Source of the DNA: Halopelagius fulvigenes
GTDB taxonomy: Archaea; Halobacteriota; Halobacteria; Halobacteriales; Haloferacaceae
Length of the DNA stretch: 64,000 nucleotides
Direction of reading: 5' to 3'
Assembly: GCF_042662625.1 (NCBI RefSeq)
Contig: NZ_JBHSXH010000015.1
Location: 1,736,001 to 1,800,000 of the forward strand
Shown: positions 49,500 through 58,385 of the stretch, piece after piece
How positions within the stretch are numbered: the stretch's first letter is position 1
How the letters are laid out: each line of letters begins with the position of its first letter
Notes under the pieces: generated by a model
The model's database searches: none
What the model saw: only the letters and a program-made list of their open reading frames with translations
What the model was told of the DNA's origin: nothing
Made by a program: the position numbers and the translations under genes

Positions 49500-50099
49500 A
49501 TGAGCGACGACGCCGCGGAACGCACGGTGGCCGTCTCGCGGGAGACGGCGGAGACGACGATAGACCTGACGCTCGCCGTGGACGGCGACGGCGACGCCGT
49601 CGTAGACACCGGACTCGGCTTCTTCGACCACATGCTCGAAGCGTTCGCCAAACACGGCCTGTTCGACCTGACGGTCCAGTGCGACGGCGACCTGCACGTG
49701 GACGACCACCACACCGTCGAGGACGTGGCCATCGTCCTCGGGGAGGCGTTCGCGGAGGCCCTCGGTGAGAAGCGCGGCATCGTCCGCTACGCCGACCGGA
49801 AGGTGCCCTTAGACGAGGCAGTCGCGGGCGTCGTCGTGGACGTGAGCGGTCGGCCGTACTTCGGCTTCGAAGGGGAGTTCTCGCAGGACCGAATCGGCGA
49901 ATTCACGAGCGACATGGCCCGGCACTTCGCGTACTCGCTCGCGATGAACGCCAGGTTGACGCTCCACGCGGAGGTGTCGGGCGTCAACGCCCACCACGAG
50001 GTGGAAGCGCTGTTCAAAGCGCTCGCGCGTTCGCTCGACGACGCGACGCGCGTGGACCCCCGGCGGAGCGACACGCCGAGCACCAAGGGCGAACTGTAG
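49500..50099 (+). CDS. hisB: Imidazoleglycerol-phosphate dehydratase
   Basis: 199 residues from the ATG at 49500, with a TATA-like GTCATACGG about 26 bp upstream. Sixth step of histidine synthesis. Metal-binding His clusters are DTGLGFFDHMLEAFAKHG, VDDHHTVEDVAIVLGEA and SGVNAHHEVEALFKALARSL. Monofunctional, without the phosphatase domain of bacterial HisB. Third histidine gene in 6 kb. Confidence 0.96.
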   Translation: MSDDAAERTVAVSRETAETTIDLTLAVDGDGDAVVDTGLGFFDHMLEAFAKHGLFDLTVQCDGDLHVDDHHTVEDVAIVLGEAFAEALGEKRGIVRYADRKVPLDEAVAGVVVDVSGRPYFGFEGEFSQDRIGEFTSDMARHFAYSLAMNARLTLHAEVSGVNAHHEVEALFKALARSLDDATRVDPRRSDTPSTKGEL

Positions 50100-50120
50100 T
50101 CGTGGGCCGAAACGAAGCGG

Positions 50121-50825
50121 TCAGGATTTTCTGAGCGTCCCGCCGTCGTCCGCGAGGACGCCGCGTTCGACGGCGTAGTCGATGATGTCGCGGACGTGGT
50201 CGTCGTCTAAGTCGTACGCGCCGGCGGCGAGTTCCTCCACCTCGGCCCGTTCGACGGGGAACTCGCGGTTGTTCAGGAGGCGCATCACCTTCCGGAACTG
50301 CGGCGGTTCCTCGTCCGCCGAGGAGGTGTCTTCCCCCTCGTCCGTCCCCGTCGCCCCGCGTTCGCCGGCGTCGTCGCCCCCCGCCGCTTGGAGGGATTCG
50401 CCCGCCTCCTCGTCCGTCGCGTCGGCGATGCCGGCCGTCTCGGCGTCCGCCGTCGCGTCGTCGGACGCCGCGTCCGCCGTCGCCGCGGGTTCGCTCGGCG
50501 AGTCGTCGGACGCCTCCGCGGAGAGTTGGTCGTCCGTGTCTCTGCCCGCCACCATCGGGGAGTTCGACCCGAGCGAGTCGGTTGTTTCGTCGCGCCCGTC
50601 GCCGTCGCCGCTTCCGACGGTTCCGTCCTCGCCGCCACCTCCGCCGCTCTCGACGCCGAGACGGTCGAGGAGCGGTTCGAGGACGGCTTCGAGCGTCGAA
50701 GAGCAGTCGCCGCAGAGGACGACGCGACGCTGTTCGCCCTCCGCGGGGGACAGTTCCGGTGGCAGCACTTCGTAGACGCCGTCGGCGTCGGCGCCGCAGA
50801 AGTCGCAGGAGCGAAGTTGGCGCAT
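50121..50825 (-). CDS. Zinc-finger protein with acidic linker
   Basis: 234 residues from the ATG at 50825 (MRQLRSCDFCGADADG). The N-terminus has two CxxC pairs (CDFC, CGDC), which should bind one zinc. A very long Gly/Asp/Ala-rich linker (about residues 60-165) follows. The C-terminal 70 residues are helical (FRKVMRLLNNREFPVERAEVEELAAGAYDLDDDHVRDIIDYAVERGVL), winged-helix-like. Found in many haloarchaea with unknown function, perhaps nucleic-acid binding. It is divergent from the ACT regulator, with TATA-like ATTAAAG boxes facing each gene. Confidence 0.75.
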   Translation of the reverse strand: MRQLRSCDFCGADADGVYEVLPPELSPAEGEQRRVVLCGDCSSTLEAVLEPLLDRLGVESGGGGGEDGTVGSGDGDGRDETTDSLGSNSPMVAGRDTDDQLSAEASDDSPSEPAATADAASDDATADAETAGIADATDEEAGESLQAAGGDDAGERGATGTDEGEDTSSADEEPPQFRKVMRLLNNREFPVERAEVEELAAGAYDLDDDHVRDIIDYAVERGVLADDGGTLRKS

Positions 50826-50935
50826 GGGCACGTCCACCTCTCGCCGTCGGACGGATTAAAGCCCCGGCAGACGGGCCGTCGCCCGTTCTCGGTGGTACAG
50901 AATTAAAGCCGCCCGCCGCGAACGTCCGCCGACGG

Positions 50936-51439
50936 ATGTTCGACGAAATCATGCAGAAGTTCGAGGGGAGTCCCAGCCAACAGGCTGTCATCCGACTCCT
51001 CCTCGAACGGGGGTTCTCGGTCAACGACGAGGGGCGCGTCGTCTCCGGCGGCATCGAGATTCCGAACACCGGCATCGCGCGCGAGATCGACGTGGACCGC
51101 CGCGTCGTGGACTCGACGACGAGCGCGATTCTCGAAGACGAGGAACTCCGCCGCATCTTCCAGAACATCTCCTCCATCCCGAGCCTGATGGACCTCGCGC
51201 CCGTGTTGGACCTCTCGGTGCTCACCGTCGAAGTCGGCGACGCCGACGAACCCGGCATCGTCGCCGACGTCACGTCCCGACTCGCGGCGCGCGACATCTC
51301 CATCCGCCAGACGATAAGCGAGGACCCCGAGTTCACCAACGAACCGAAGCTGTACATCGTCACCGACGAACCCCTGCCGGGCGACCTGTTGAACGAACTC
51401 TCCGCTCTGGAGTTCGTCCGGAAGATATCCATCGCCTGA
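50936..51439 (+). CDS. ACT-domain regulator (COG2150 type)
   Basis: 167 residues from the ATG at 50936. The N-terminal 85 residues form a DNA-binding-like domain (QQAVIRLLLERGFSVNDEGRVVSGGIEIPNTGIAREI). The C-terminal half is an ACT domain (VLTVEVGDADEPGIVADVTSRLAARDISIRQTISEDPEF). Matches a family of predicted amino-acid-sensing regulators in archaea. TATA-like AATTAAAG at 50901-50908 gives a leaderless start. Ligand and targets unknown. Confidence 0.85.
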   Translation: MFDEIMQKFEGSPSQQAVIRLLLERGFSVNDEGRVVSGGIEIPNTGIAREIDVDRRVVDSTTSAILEDEELRRIFQNISSIPSLMDLAPVLDLSVLTVEVGDADEPGIVADVTSRLAARDISIRQTISEDPEFTNEPKLYIVTDEPLPGDLLNELSALEFVRKISIA

Positions 51440-51492
51440 GTCGCGTCGGCCCGCAACGTCGCGTCCCCCGTCTCGGAACCGGGACCCTCAGC

Positions 51493-51798
51493 TTACGGTG
51501 CCCGGTAGTAGCTTCTTCTTCCCCGCCCCGCGTCCACGATGCGCCGCTCCAGTCGCCCGTTATCGACGAGTTTGTCGAGGATCGAGTTGACCGTCGCGAG
51601 GTCGAGAGCGCACCCGACGAACTCCTCGATGTCCGCGTCCCCGACGTTCGACTCCGACCGCCCCAAATCGACGACTCGCTCGGCGATCTCCCGCACGTTG
51701 TACGCCTCCTCCGGGTTGCCGTGCAGGAAGCGGAGTATCTCGTTCTCGATGGAGGGCCGTTCGTCGCCGCTCTCGAACGTTTCGCCGTCAATGGGCAT
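51493..51798 (-). CDS. Winged-helix protein, 101 residues
   Basis: From the ATG at 51798 (MPIDGETFESGDERPS). The upstream Arg-rich frame lies across the neighbouring promoter. A winged-helix pattern: IENEILRFLHGNPEEAYNVREIAERVVDLG, VNSILDKLVDNGRLERRIVDAGRGRRSYYRAP. Probably a DNA-binding regulator. It is divergent from the frameshifted YigZ gene and convergent with the ACT regulator. Confidence 0.8.
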   Translation of the reverse strand: MPIDGETFESGDERPSIENEILRFLHGNPEEAYNVREIAERVVDLGRSESNVGDADIEEFVGCALDLATVNSILDKLVDNGRLERRIVDAGRGRRSYYRAP

Positions 51799-51902
51799 AG
51801 CCTCGAATAGCACCCTCCGCCCCGTAAGTCCGCGTTTCCGGCCGACCGATAGCCGCCGACGCGTACGAACCCTTTTGACCGATGGCGGGCCTACCGCCAC
51901 GC

Positions 51903-52515
51903 ATGAGCGACGACGACGCCTACCGCACCGTCGCCGGGCGCGGCGAGGCCGCCTTCGAGATACGAGGCTCGGAGTTCATCGGCTACGTCGCGCCCGCGAG
52001 CACCGTCGAGGAGGCGGAGGCGTTCGTCGCCGAGATAACCGAGCGACACCCCGACGCGACGCACAACGTGCCCGCCTACCGCGTCCCCGCGGGGGGAGCG
52101 TCCGCCGGTGCGGGAACGATGCTCCGCGAGTACGCCTCGGACGACGGCGAACCGTCCGGGTCCTCGGGCGACCCGGCCCTGAACGTCCTCGTCCAGCAGG
52201 AGATTCGGAACGTCGCCGCCGTCGTCACGCGCTACTACGGCGGGACGAACCTCGGCGTCGGCGGACTCCCGCGGCGTCAAGGAGGCACTCGAAGACGCGG
52301 GCGTCGTCGAGGAACTGCCCCACGAAACGTTCTCCGTCGCCGTCGAGTACGACGACTCCGGGACCGTCCGCGGCATCTTAGAGAGCGCAGACGCCGAGTT
52401 CGACGCCGCGTACGAGGAGGACGTCTCCTTCGACGTTCAAGTGCCCGTCGCGGACGGCGCGGAACTGAGAGACCGCATCAGAAGCGCCACCAGCGGTCGA
52501 GCCGACATCTCGTAA
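51903..52515 (+). pseudogene. YigZ/IMPACT-family gene with a frameshift
   Basis: The frame starts at the ATG at 51903 (MSDDDAYRTVAGRGEAAFE) and shows family motifs ASDDGEPSGSSGDP and VVTRYYGGTNLGVGGL. Just after that, at 52268-52270, it breaks. The next frame carries RGVKEALEDAGVVEEL and a plausible C-terminal domain to a TAA at 52513-52515. Relatives read GGLxRAYxxxVKEAL here, so about 13 nt coding for ARAY-like residues seem to be missing. Either a real deletion or an assembly error. Confidence 0.85.
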
Positions 52516-52579
52516 CTCCTCCCCCGTCCGAACCGCCGGGAGCGGTACACTCACGTCGCCGGATTCCCTCGCCCCGTTC

Positions 52580-53716
52580 GTGACAGACAGATACGACGCG
52601 GTAGTGGTCGGCGGCGGCATCGTCGGGTCGTCCGTCGCCTACCACCTCGCCCGCGAGGGGACCGACGCCCTCCTCGTCGACCGCCGCGACGAGGGCCGCG
52701 CGACGGACGCCGGCGCGGGCATCCTCTCGCCGGCGACGACGAGCAGAGACGACGAGACGTGGGTTCGATTCGCAGTCGAGGCCGTCGCGTACTACGACGA
52801 GTTGGTGCCCGCACTCGAAGCCGAACAGGACGGTCCCCACGGGTACGCGGAGCGCGGACTCCTCGCAGTCGCCGTGAACGGCGCGGAAGCCGACGCGTAC
52901 GACGAGACGCTCGAACTCGTCCGCGAGCGGCGAGCGGAGTACGGGACGCCCGCGCCCGGGACGATACGCGAGCTCGATTCCGAGGAGGCGAAAGCCCGGT
53001 TTCCGCCCCTCGCGGAGACGAAACGCGCGTTCCACTACGACGACGCCGCCCGCGTGGACGGGCGGACGTTCGAGGCGGCCCTCCGGCGCGCCGGACGGGC
53101 GCACGGCCTGACCGAACGCGAGGGGGGCGTCGCGGAGATTCTCGTCGAAGGCGGCGACGTTCGGGGCGTCACGCTCGCCGACGGGGAGACGGTCGAAGCC
53201 GAGAACGTCATCGTCGCCGGCGGCGCGTGGTCGGCGGCGTTCGAGTCGCAGTTGGGCGTCGAGGTGCCCGTCGAACCGCAACGGGGGCAGATAGTCCACC
53301 TCGACGTGGACGAAGACACCGAGGGGTGGCCCATCGTCAGCCCGTTCCGGAGCCATTACATGGTGTCGTGGGACGACGGCCGCGTCGCCGCGGGCGCGAC
53401 CAGGGAGACGGGCGCGGGGTTCGCTCCGCACACCACCGTCGCGGGCCTGCGCGAGGTGTTCGACGAGGTGCTCCGCGTCGCGCCGGGCCTGTCGGACGCG
53501 TCGCTCCGAACGTCGCGCGTCGGACTCAGACCGCTGAGCGAGGACGGCCACCCCGTCTTGGGCGAGGTCCCCGGCGTCGCCGGCGCGTACCTCGCCACCG
53601 GACACGGACCGACGGGTCTCCAACTCGGGCCGTACAGCGGAAAACTGGTCGCGCAGGCGGTCCGGGGCGAGACGCCCGAAACGGACGTCTCGCAGTTCGG
53701 CGTCGGGCGGTTCTGA
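52580..53716 (+). CDS. FAD-dependent oxidoreductase (DAO/DadA family)
   Basis: 378 residues, GTG start. The Rossmann motif VVVGGGIVGSSVAYHLAREG is at residues 8-27, then DAGAGILSPAT, the substrate-domain strands, VIVAGGAWSAAFESQL, RGQIVHLDV and the C-terminal FAD loop VAGAYLATGHGPTGLQLGPYSGKLVA (in parts). Related enzymes are glycine/D-amino-acid oxidases and sarcosine oxidases. The substrate is not readable. It is convergent with the TRAP transporter genes, 4 bp apart. Confidence 0.9.
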   Translation: MTDRYDAVVVGGGIVGSSVAYHLAREGTDALLVDRRDEGRATDAGAGILSPATTSRDDETWVRFAVEAVAYYDELVPALEAEQDGPHGYAERGLLAVAVNGAEADAYDETLELVRERRAEYGTPAPGTIRELDSEEAKARFPPLAETKRAFHYDDAARVDGRTFEAALRRAGRAHGLTEREGGVAEILVEGGDVRGVTLADGETVEAENVIVAGGAWSAAFESQLGVEVPVEPQRGQIVHLDVDEDTEGWPIVSPFRSHYMVSWDDGRVAAGATRETGAGFAPHTTVAGLREVFDEVLRVAPGLSDASLRTSRVGLRPLSEDGHPVLGEVPGVAGAYLATGHGPTGLQLGPYSGKLVAQAVRGETPETDVSQFGVGRF

Positions 53717-53720
53717 GCCG

Positions 53721-56651
53721 TCAGTCGCCGGCCGAGACGGCCGTCGGTTCGGCCTCCTCGTCGGCGCTCCGACGGTTCTGGAGGACGAGTGCGCCGAAGA
53801 TAGCGCCGCCGACGGCGCGCATCGCCACGTCCACGACCACCGGGTCGCCGAAGTTCTCCAAGAGGCCCACCGCGCCGGTGAGGTCGGTGAAGGCGTTGAG
53901 AACCAGCATCGGAGCCATCAGCAACAGCGCCGACGCCGCGAACAGGGCGCGGTCCGAGCGGTCGGCCGGTCCGTACATGTGGCCGATGACGGTGACGCCG
54001 AGGGCGACGACGCCGACGAACACGCCCGCGACGGGTACGACCACCTGAGGGACGAACCAGCCGACGTCGGCCACGTCGGCGAACGTGATGACTCGCGCGT
54101 CCGCGCCGCGCCCGCGGAGCAGGAGGATGCCGGGGGTGAGCGCGAAGGCGAACGGCACGATGGCCTTGTTGAGCGACAGCGAGAACGCCTCGATACCCGT
54201 CTTGAACGGGTCAGAGCGGGCGATGCCGGACGCCGCGTACGCCGCCACGGCCACCGGCGGCGTGATGTCGGCGATGACGCCGAAGTAGAGGATGAACAGG
54301 TGCGCCGCGAGGAGCGGAATGTCGCTCGACTGGGCGATGGCCGGGCCGAGGAGCGACACGAGGATGATGTACGTCACCGTCGTCGGCATCCCCATCCCGA
54401 GGATGATGGAGGCGATGGCGGTGAACAGCAGTAGCAGGACGATGGAGCCCGCGGCGACGGCTTTGATGAGGGCCGTCAGGTTCGGGCCGAGGCCCGTCGC
54501 GCTGACGACGCCGGGGATGATGCCCGCGGCGGCGACGGCGATGACGACTTCCGTCGCCGTCCGCGCGCCCGAGTCGAGCGACTTGCCGAGGAACGCCACG
54601 TACCGGGTGGCGCTCAGGTTCGCCAGTCGGGGGCGGCGCACGGCGGCAGAGAGTCGCTCGCTCGTCTCGTCCACCGCCGGGTCGAGGTCCATCAGCGGCG
54701 AGTAGGTCTGCCGGCGGACGACGAGGAACGCGAGACTCACGAGAACGACGACGGTTCCGAGGTCACCCGCGGCGGCCGAGGCGGCGGCGACGGGCGACAT
54801 GCCGCCGTCCCCGCCGCCCGTCGCGGCGTCCACGACGCCGACGCCCGTCAGCAGGAACGAGACGAACTGCGCGAGCAAAAGCGCGGCGATGCTCCCGACG
54901 AGGGGGACGCGCGTCCGCCGGTTGTACGCGGCGACGGCGGCGATGAGCGCCATGATGGCGACCAGCGTGTACCACGCCGAGCGAGCGACCGTCAGGCGTT
55001 CGACGAGGAGGAAGTACAGCAGAAGCAGGATGGGGACGAGGTAGAACCACCCTTTCCGGAGGTGTTTCGGCACGGCGACGACTTCGCTCGCGTCGAGTCC
55101 GCCGATATCGGCGCGCACCGCTTCGAGGTGGACCATCACCCAGACGCCGAAGAAGAACACGACGGCCGGGATGGTGGCGGCGACGATGATGTCGGAGAAC
55201 GGCACGCCGATGAACTCTATCATCAGGAACGCCGCCGCGCCCATCACGGGCGGGAGAATCTGCCCGCCCGACGACGCCGAGGCTTCGACGCCGCCCGCGA
55301 ACTCGGGGCGGTAGCCCGACTTCTTCATCAGGGGGATGGTGAACGCGCCGGTGGTGACGGTGTTGGCGATGGACGAGCCCGAAATCGTCCCCATGAACCC
55401 CGACGCGAGGATGGACGCCTTCGCGGGGCCGCCCCGGCGCGTCCCCGTCGCCGCGTACGCGAGGTCGATGAACCACTGCCCCGCGCCGGACATCTCGAGG
55501 AACGCGCCGAAGAGGATGAAGATGTAGATGAACTGCACGGACACCGTCACCGGGATGCCGAACACCCCGTTTTCGGTGTTGTACCAGAGGTTCTGGACGA
55601 TGTTCGCCCACGACCCCTCGGGGATGGAGAGGACGCCGACGAGGGGCGCGCTCCCCGGAATGAGGTAGCCGTACCGCGCGTAGACGATGAACGACGCGAC
55701 GATGAGCATCAGGTAGACGCCCAGCGACCGCCGCGTCGCTTCGAGGACGAGGAGGACGCCCACGACGCCGAGGACGTAGGCGTAGGCGACGTCCGAGAAC
55801 GGCAGGACGCCCACTATCTCGCCGAGCGGAATCACGTTCGCCACCGCCGCGAACGGGCCGTCGGGGCCGAGGTACTCCGCGACGGTTCGGCCCGACTGGA
55901 GGCCGAGGACGCGCAGTTGCTGAATCTCCTTGAACTCGAGCACCATGTACGCGGCCGTCGCCGCGGCGCAGACGACGAACACCGCGTCTATCGGCGTGAT
56001 GCGCTCTCGCTCCGGGTCCACCGCCAGCCACCGGACGACGCCGCGCGCGCCGACGGCCGCGCGGGTGACGGGGTTGTCGCCGCCCAACCGGTCGCGGAGT
56101 GCGGGGACGACGGCGGCGAGTCTGCGCGCTATCGCGCCGTCGCCGGTGGTCGGGGGGAAGAGGAGAAACGCCAGCATGAGGCCGAAGGCGACGTGGACGG
56201 CGTTGACCTGCAGGAGTTGGAGCGCGCCGAGGTCGATTTCGCCGACGAACGGCAGTTCGGCTCGGAACTCGAACCCGCGGGCGGCCAGCCACACCTGAAA
56301 CAGCGAGAAAGTGATGGCGATGGCGGAGACGAGAACCGCCGCCGGCCCGGCGAAGGAGCGCTTCCGCTCTATCTCCTCGATGAGTTCTTGGGCCTCCTCC
56401 TCGGACATCTCCTCGTCGACCGCGTCGGTGGCCGCGCCCTCCGGCGCAGCGTCCACGCCGTCCGCGTTCGCGTCGGCGTCCGCGTCTTCGGCGTCGTCGG
56501 TGTCTCGTCCGCCGTCGGTCAGATACGACCGCTCCGCGCCCGCATCCGGTGTCGAGGCGTCGGAACGCTCGTCCGAACGGCAGTCGCTCGCGCGTTCTCC
56601 GTCGTCGATGCGTCGGTCGGCCGACCGACCGTCGTCGTGTGTGTCAGTCAT
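53721..56651 (-). CDS. TAXI-type TRAP transporter, fused permease
   Basis: 976 residues with about 19 membrane segments, in which the small and large TRAP membrane subunits (DctQ/DctM-like) are fused. The acidic N-terminal tail (about 100 residues) is halophile-specific. Marks are FGAFLEMSGAGQWFIDLAYA, GGPAKASILASGFMGTISGSSIANTVTTGAFTIPLMKKSG (in parts) and GMGMPTTVTYIILVSLLGPA. It imports a small organic acid by a sodium or proton gradient with the binding protein at 57181. It overlaps the DUF1850 gene by 4 nt. Confidence 0.94.
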   Translation of the reverse strand: MTDTHDDGRSADRRIDDGERASDCRSDERSDASTPDAGAERSYLTDGGRDTDDAEDADADANADGVDAAPEGAATDAVDEEMSEEEAQELIEEIERKRSFAGPAAVLVSAIAITFSLFQVWLAARGFEFRAELPFVGEIDLGALQLLQVNAVHVAFGLMLAFLLFPPTTGDGAIARRLAAVVPALRDRLGGDNPVTRAAVGARGVVRWLAVDPERERITPIDAVFVVCAAATAAYMVLEFKEIQQLRVLGLQSGRTVAEYLGPDGPFAAVANVIPLGEIVGVLPFSDVAYAYVLGVVGVLLVLEATRRSLGVYLMLIVASFIVYARYGYLIPGSAPLVGVLSIPEGSWANIVQNLWYNTENGVFGIPVTVSVQFIYIFILFGAFLEMSGAGQWFIDLAYAATGTRRGGPAKASILASGFMGTISGSSIANTVTTGAFTIPLMKKSGYRPEFAGGVEASASSGGQILPPVMGAAAFLMIEFIGVPFSDIIVAATIPAVVFFFGVWVMVHLEAVRADIGGLDASEVVAVPKHLRKGWFYLVPILLLLYFLLVERLTVARSAWYTLVAIMALIAAVAAYNRRTRVPLVGSIAALLLAQFVSFLLTGVGVVDAATGGGDGGMSPVAAASAAAGDLGTVVVLVSLAFLVVRRQTYSPLMDLDPAVDETSERLSAAVRRPRLANLSATRYVAFLGKSLDSGARTATEVVIAVAAAGIIPGVVSATGLGPNLTALIKAVAAGSIVLLLLFTAIASIILGMGMPTTVTYIILVSLLGPAIAQSSDIPLLAAHLFILYFGVIADITPPVAVAAYAASGIARSDPFKTGIEAFSLSLNKAIVPFAFALTPGILLLRGRGADARVITFADVADVGWFVPQVVVPVAGVFVGVVALGVTVIGHMYGPADRSDRALFAASALLLMAPMLVLNAFTDLTGAVGLLENFGDPVVVDVAMRAVGGAIFGALVLQNRRSADEEAEPTAVSAGD

Positions 56652-57148
56652 TGTCGTGTGAAGGCGGGGAGGGCCCGGTCCAGAAGCGACCGTTGTTCGA
56701 TGCTGAGGCGGACGCTCCGCGCGTCGGAGAGGCTCACGAGGTCGTACGTCTCGTCGCCGACGCGGAGTTCGTGGCCGGCGACGCGGCCGGGCTTGACGTA
56801 GAACTCCTCGTAGGACCCCGGCGGGTCGAAGACGAACGACCCGTTCACCTGTCGAACGTCCGCGCGGGCGGGGAGGCCGGCGCCGAACGAGTGAAACACC
56901 ATCCGCGTCATCTCCAACTCGTCGCCGCGGACGGTGTACTCGTCTATCACCTGCGTCTTCTCGACGCTGTGAGTGTACGCTATCGCGACGGTCGTCCCGT
57001 CGGAGACGGGGACGGTCAGCAGTTCTTCGCCGGTTTCGGCGTCGCTGACGACGAGTACGTTACCTCCCGGTACCGCCGCACTCGCCCCTACCGTCAGGAC
57101 GAGTACGAGAAAGAGAGCAGCGAACCGGCCGAGCGTTCGTCCGTTCAT
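56648..57148 (-). CDS. DUF1850 protein of the TRAP operon
   Basis: 166 residues. An N-terminal membrane or signal segment (FAALFLVLVLTVGASAAVPGG) precedes a beta-rich domain with VAIAYTHSVEKTQVIDEYTV, a mark of DUF1850. This family is found beside TAXI TRAP genes. Its role, perhaps assembly or an accessory small subunit, is unknown. ATG overlaps the fused permease stop partner as ATGA. Confidence 0.9.
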   Translation of the reverse strand: MNGRTLGRFAALFLVLVLTVGASAAVPGGNVLVVSDAETGEELLTVPVSDGTTVAIAYTHSVEKTQVIDEYTVRGDELEMTRMVFHSFGAGLPARADVRQVNGSFVFDPPGSYEEFYVKPGRVAGHELRVGDETYDLVSLSDARSVRLSIEQRSLLDRALPAFTRQ

Positions 57149-57180
57149 TGTCGAGACGATAGGCGGTGGGGCGCGGGGAA

Positions 57181-58221
57181 TTACTTACCGAAGTACGCCT
57201 GCGCTCCGGGGTGAAGGTCGATGGACATGCCCTCTTGGGCGGAGTCCTTGCTGATGAAGTCCGTCTTGATGGAGAGTTGGTCCACGTTGTCGAAGATGGC
57301 CGCGGTGACCTCTTTGACGGTCTTTTCGGGCTGTTCGGCGTTCGTCGCGATCATCGCCTGCACGGACACCGTCGGGGCGGCCTGTTTGAGGCCGTACGTC
57401 CCGGACGGAATCTCGTCGTCGGCGTAGAACGGCGCGGCGTTCTTGACGGCCTTGCGGTTCTCGCCCTCAATGGGGACGATGCGCACGTCGTTCGTCGCGG
57501 CGAGTTCCTCGATAGCGCCGACGGGCCATCCGCCGACGACGAACGCGGCGTCGATGTCGCCGTTCTTCAGTTGGTCCGACGCCTGTGAGAAGCCGGTGTT
57601 CTGCTCGGAGTAGTCGCTGATGCCGAGGGCTTCCAGAATCTGGACCGCGTTCACCTGCGTCCCCGACCCGAGGTCGCCGGTGTTGATGGTCTTCCCCGAG
57701 AGATCCGAGGGCTTCTTGATGCCCGTGTTCGCCAGCGTGACGATGTGGATGGTCTCCGGGTAGAGCGTCGCGACGCCGCGGAGATTCTTCACCGGGTTAC
57801 CCTTGAACGCGTCGATGCCCTCGCCGTTGGCGGCGAAGTAGGCGACGTCGTTCTGTATGAGGGCGAAGTCGGCGTCGCCGCGGGCCAGACTGCCGACGTT
57901 CTCGACGGACGCGCCGGTGGACTGGACCTGCAGTTTGTAGTCGGTGTTCTCCTCGACGACCGACTTGAACTCGTTCGAGAGGGGGAAGTACGTCCCGCCC
58001 GTGCCGCCCGCGTGCCACGAGAGGCGCGACTCGGTGCTGCCACCGCTCTCGGTGGTCTCTCCGCCGGAGGTTCCCTCGCCGGTGGTCGCCTCCCCGCCGG
58101 CGGTCGTCCCTTCGCCTTCGGTCCCTTCGCCGCCACCGCCACCGGAACATCCGGCGAGGCCGGCGATACCAGTGAGACCCGCAGCCGCAACGAATTCGCG
58201 TCGATTCAGTTTTCGAGACAT
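57181..58221 (-). CDS. TAXI family TRAP substrate-binding lipoprotein
   Basis: 346 residues. Tat-type signal with NRREFVAAAGLTGIAGLAGC, where the Cys is lipidated, then a Gly/Thr/Ser linker and the TAXI fold (LSWHAGGTGGTYFPLSNEFKSVVEENTDYKLQVQSTGASVENVGSLARGDADFALIQND, in parts). It delivers its ligand to the fused permease. The AT-rich region just upstream (58228-58262) should hold its promoter. Glutamate or glutamine-like ligands are known for the family; this one's ligand is unknown. Confidence 0.95.
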   Translation of the reverse strand: MSRKLNRREFVAAAGLTGIAGLAGCSGGGGGEGTEGEGTTAGGEATTGEGTSGGETTESGGSTESRLSWHAGGTGGTYFPLSNEFKSVVEENTDYKLQVQSTGASVENVGSLARGDADFALIQNDVAYFAANGEGIDAFKGNPVKNLRGVATLYPETIHIVTLANTGIKKPSDLSGKTINTGDLGSGTQVNAVQILEALGISDYSEQNTGFSQASDQLKNGDIDAAFVVGGWPVGAIEELAATNDVRIVPIEGENRKAVKNAAPFYADDEIPSGTYGLKQAAPTVSVQAMIATNAEQPEKTVKEVTAAIFDNVDQLSIKTDFISKDSAQEGMSIDLHPGAQAYFGK

Positions 58222-58227
58222 AGCCGT

Positions 58228-58262
58228 GAGATGAATATCCGCACATAATACTATTACTAATT
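58228..58262 (-). promoter_or_regulatory. AT-rich promoter region of the TRAP operon
   Basis: Read on the minus strand, CATAATTAGTAATAGTATTATG contains one or two TATA-like boxes about 20-40 bp before the ATG at 58221. It is the most AT-rich stretch in this part of the window. Confidence 0.5.
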
Positions 58263-58385
58263 ATGTTCAGGATCTCTCCGCCGAGATGACGTTCCGCCAA
58301 CTTCTTCGTGGGATTTGCTGACGTACGTCCCGGCGTTCTCCGCCGGGTAACGTAACTCTATCAATCGCGGCGGTCAAGGCAGCCT

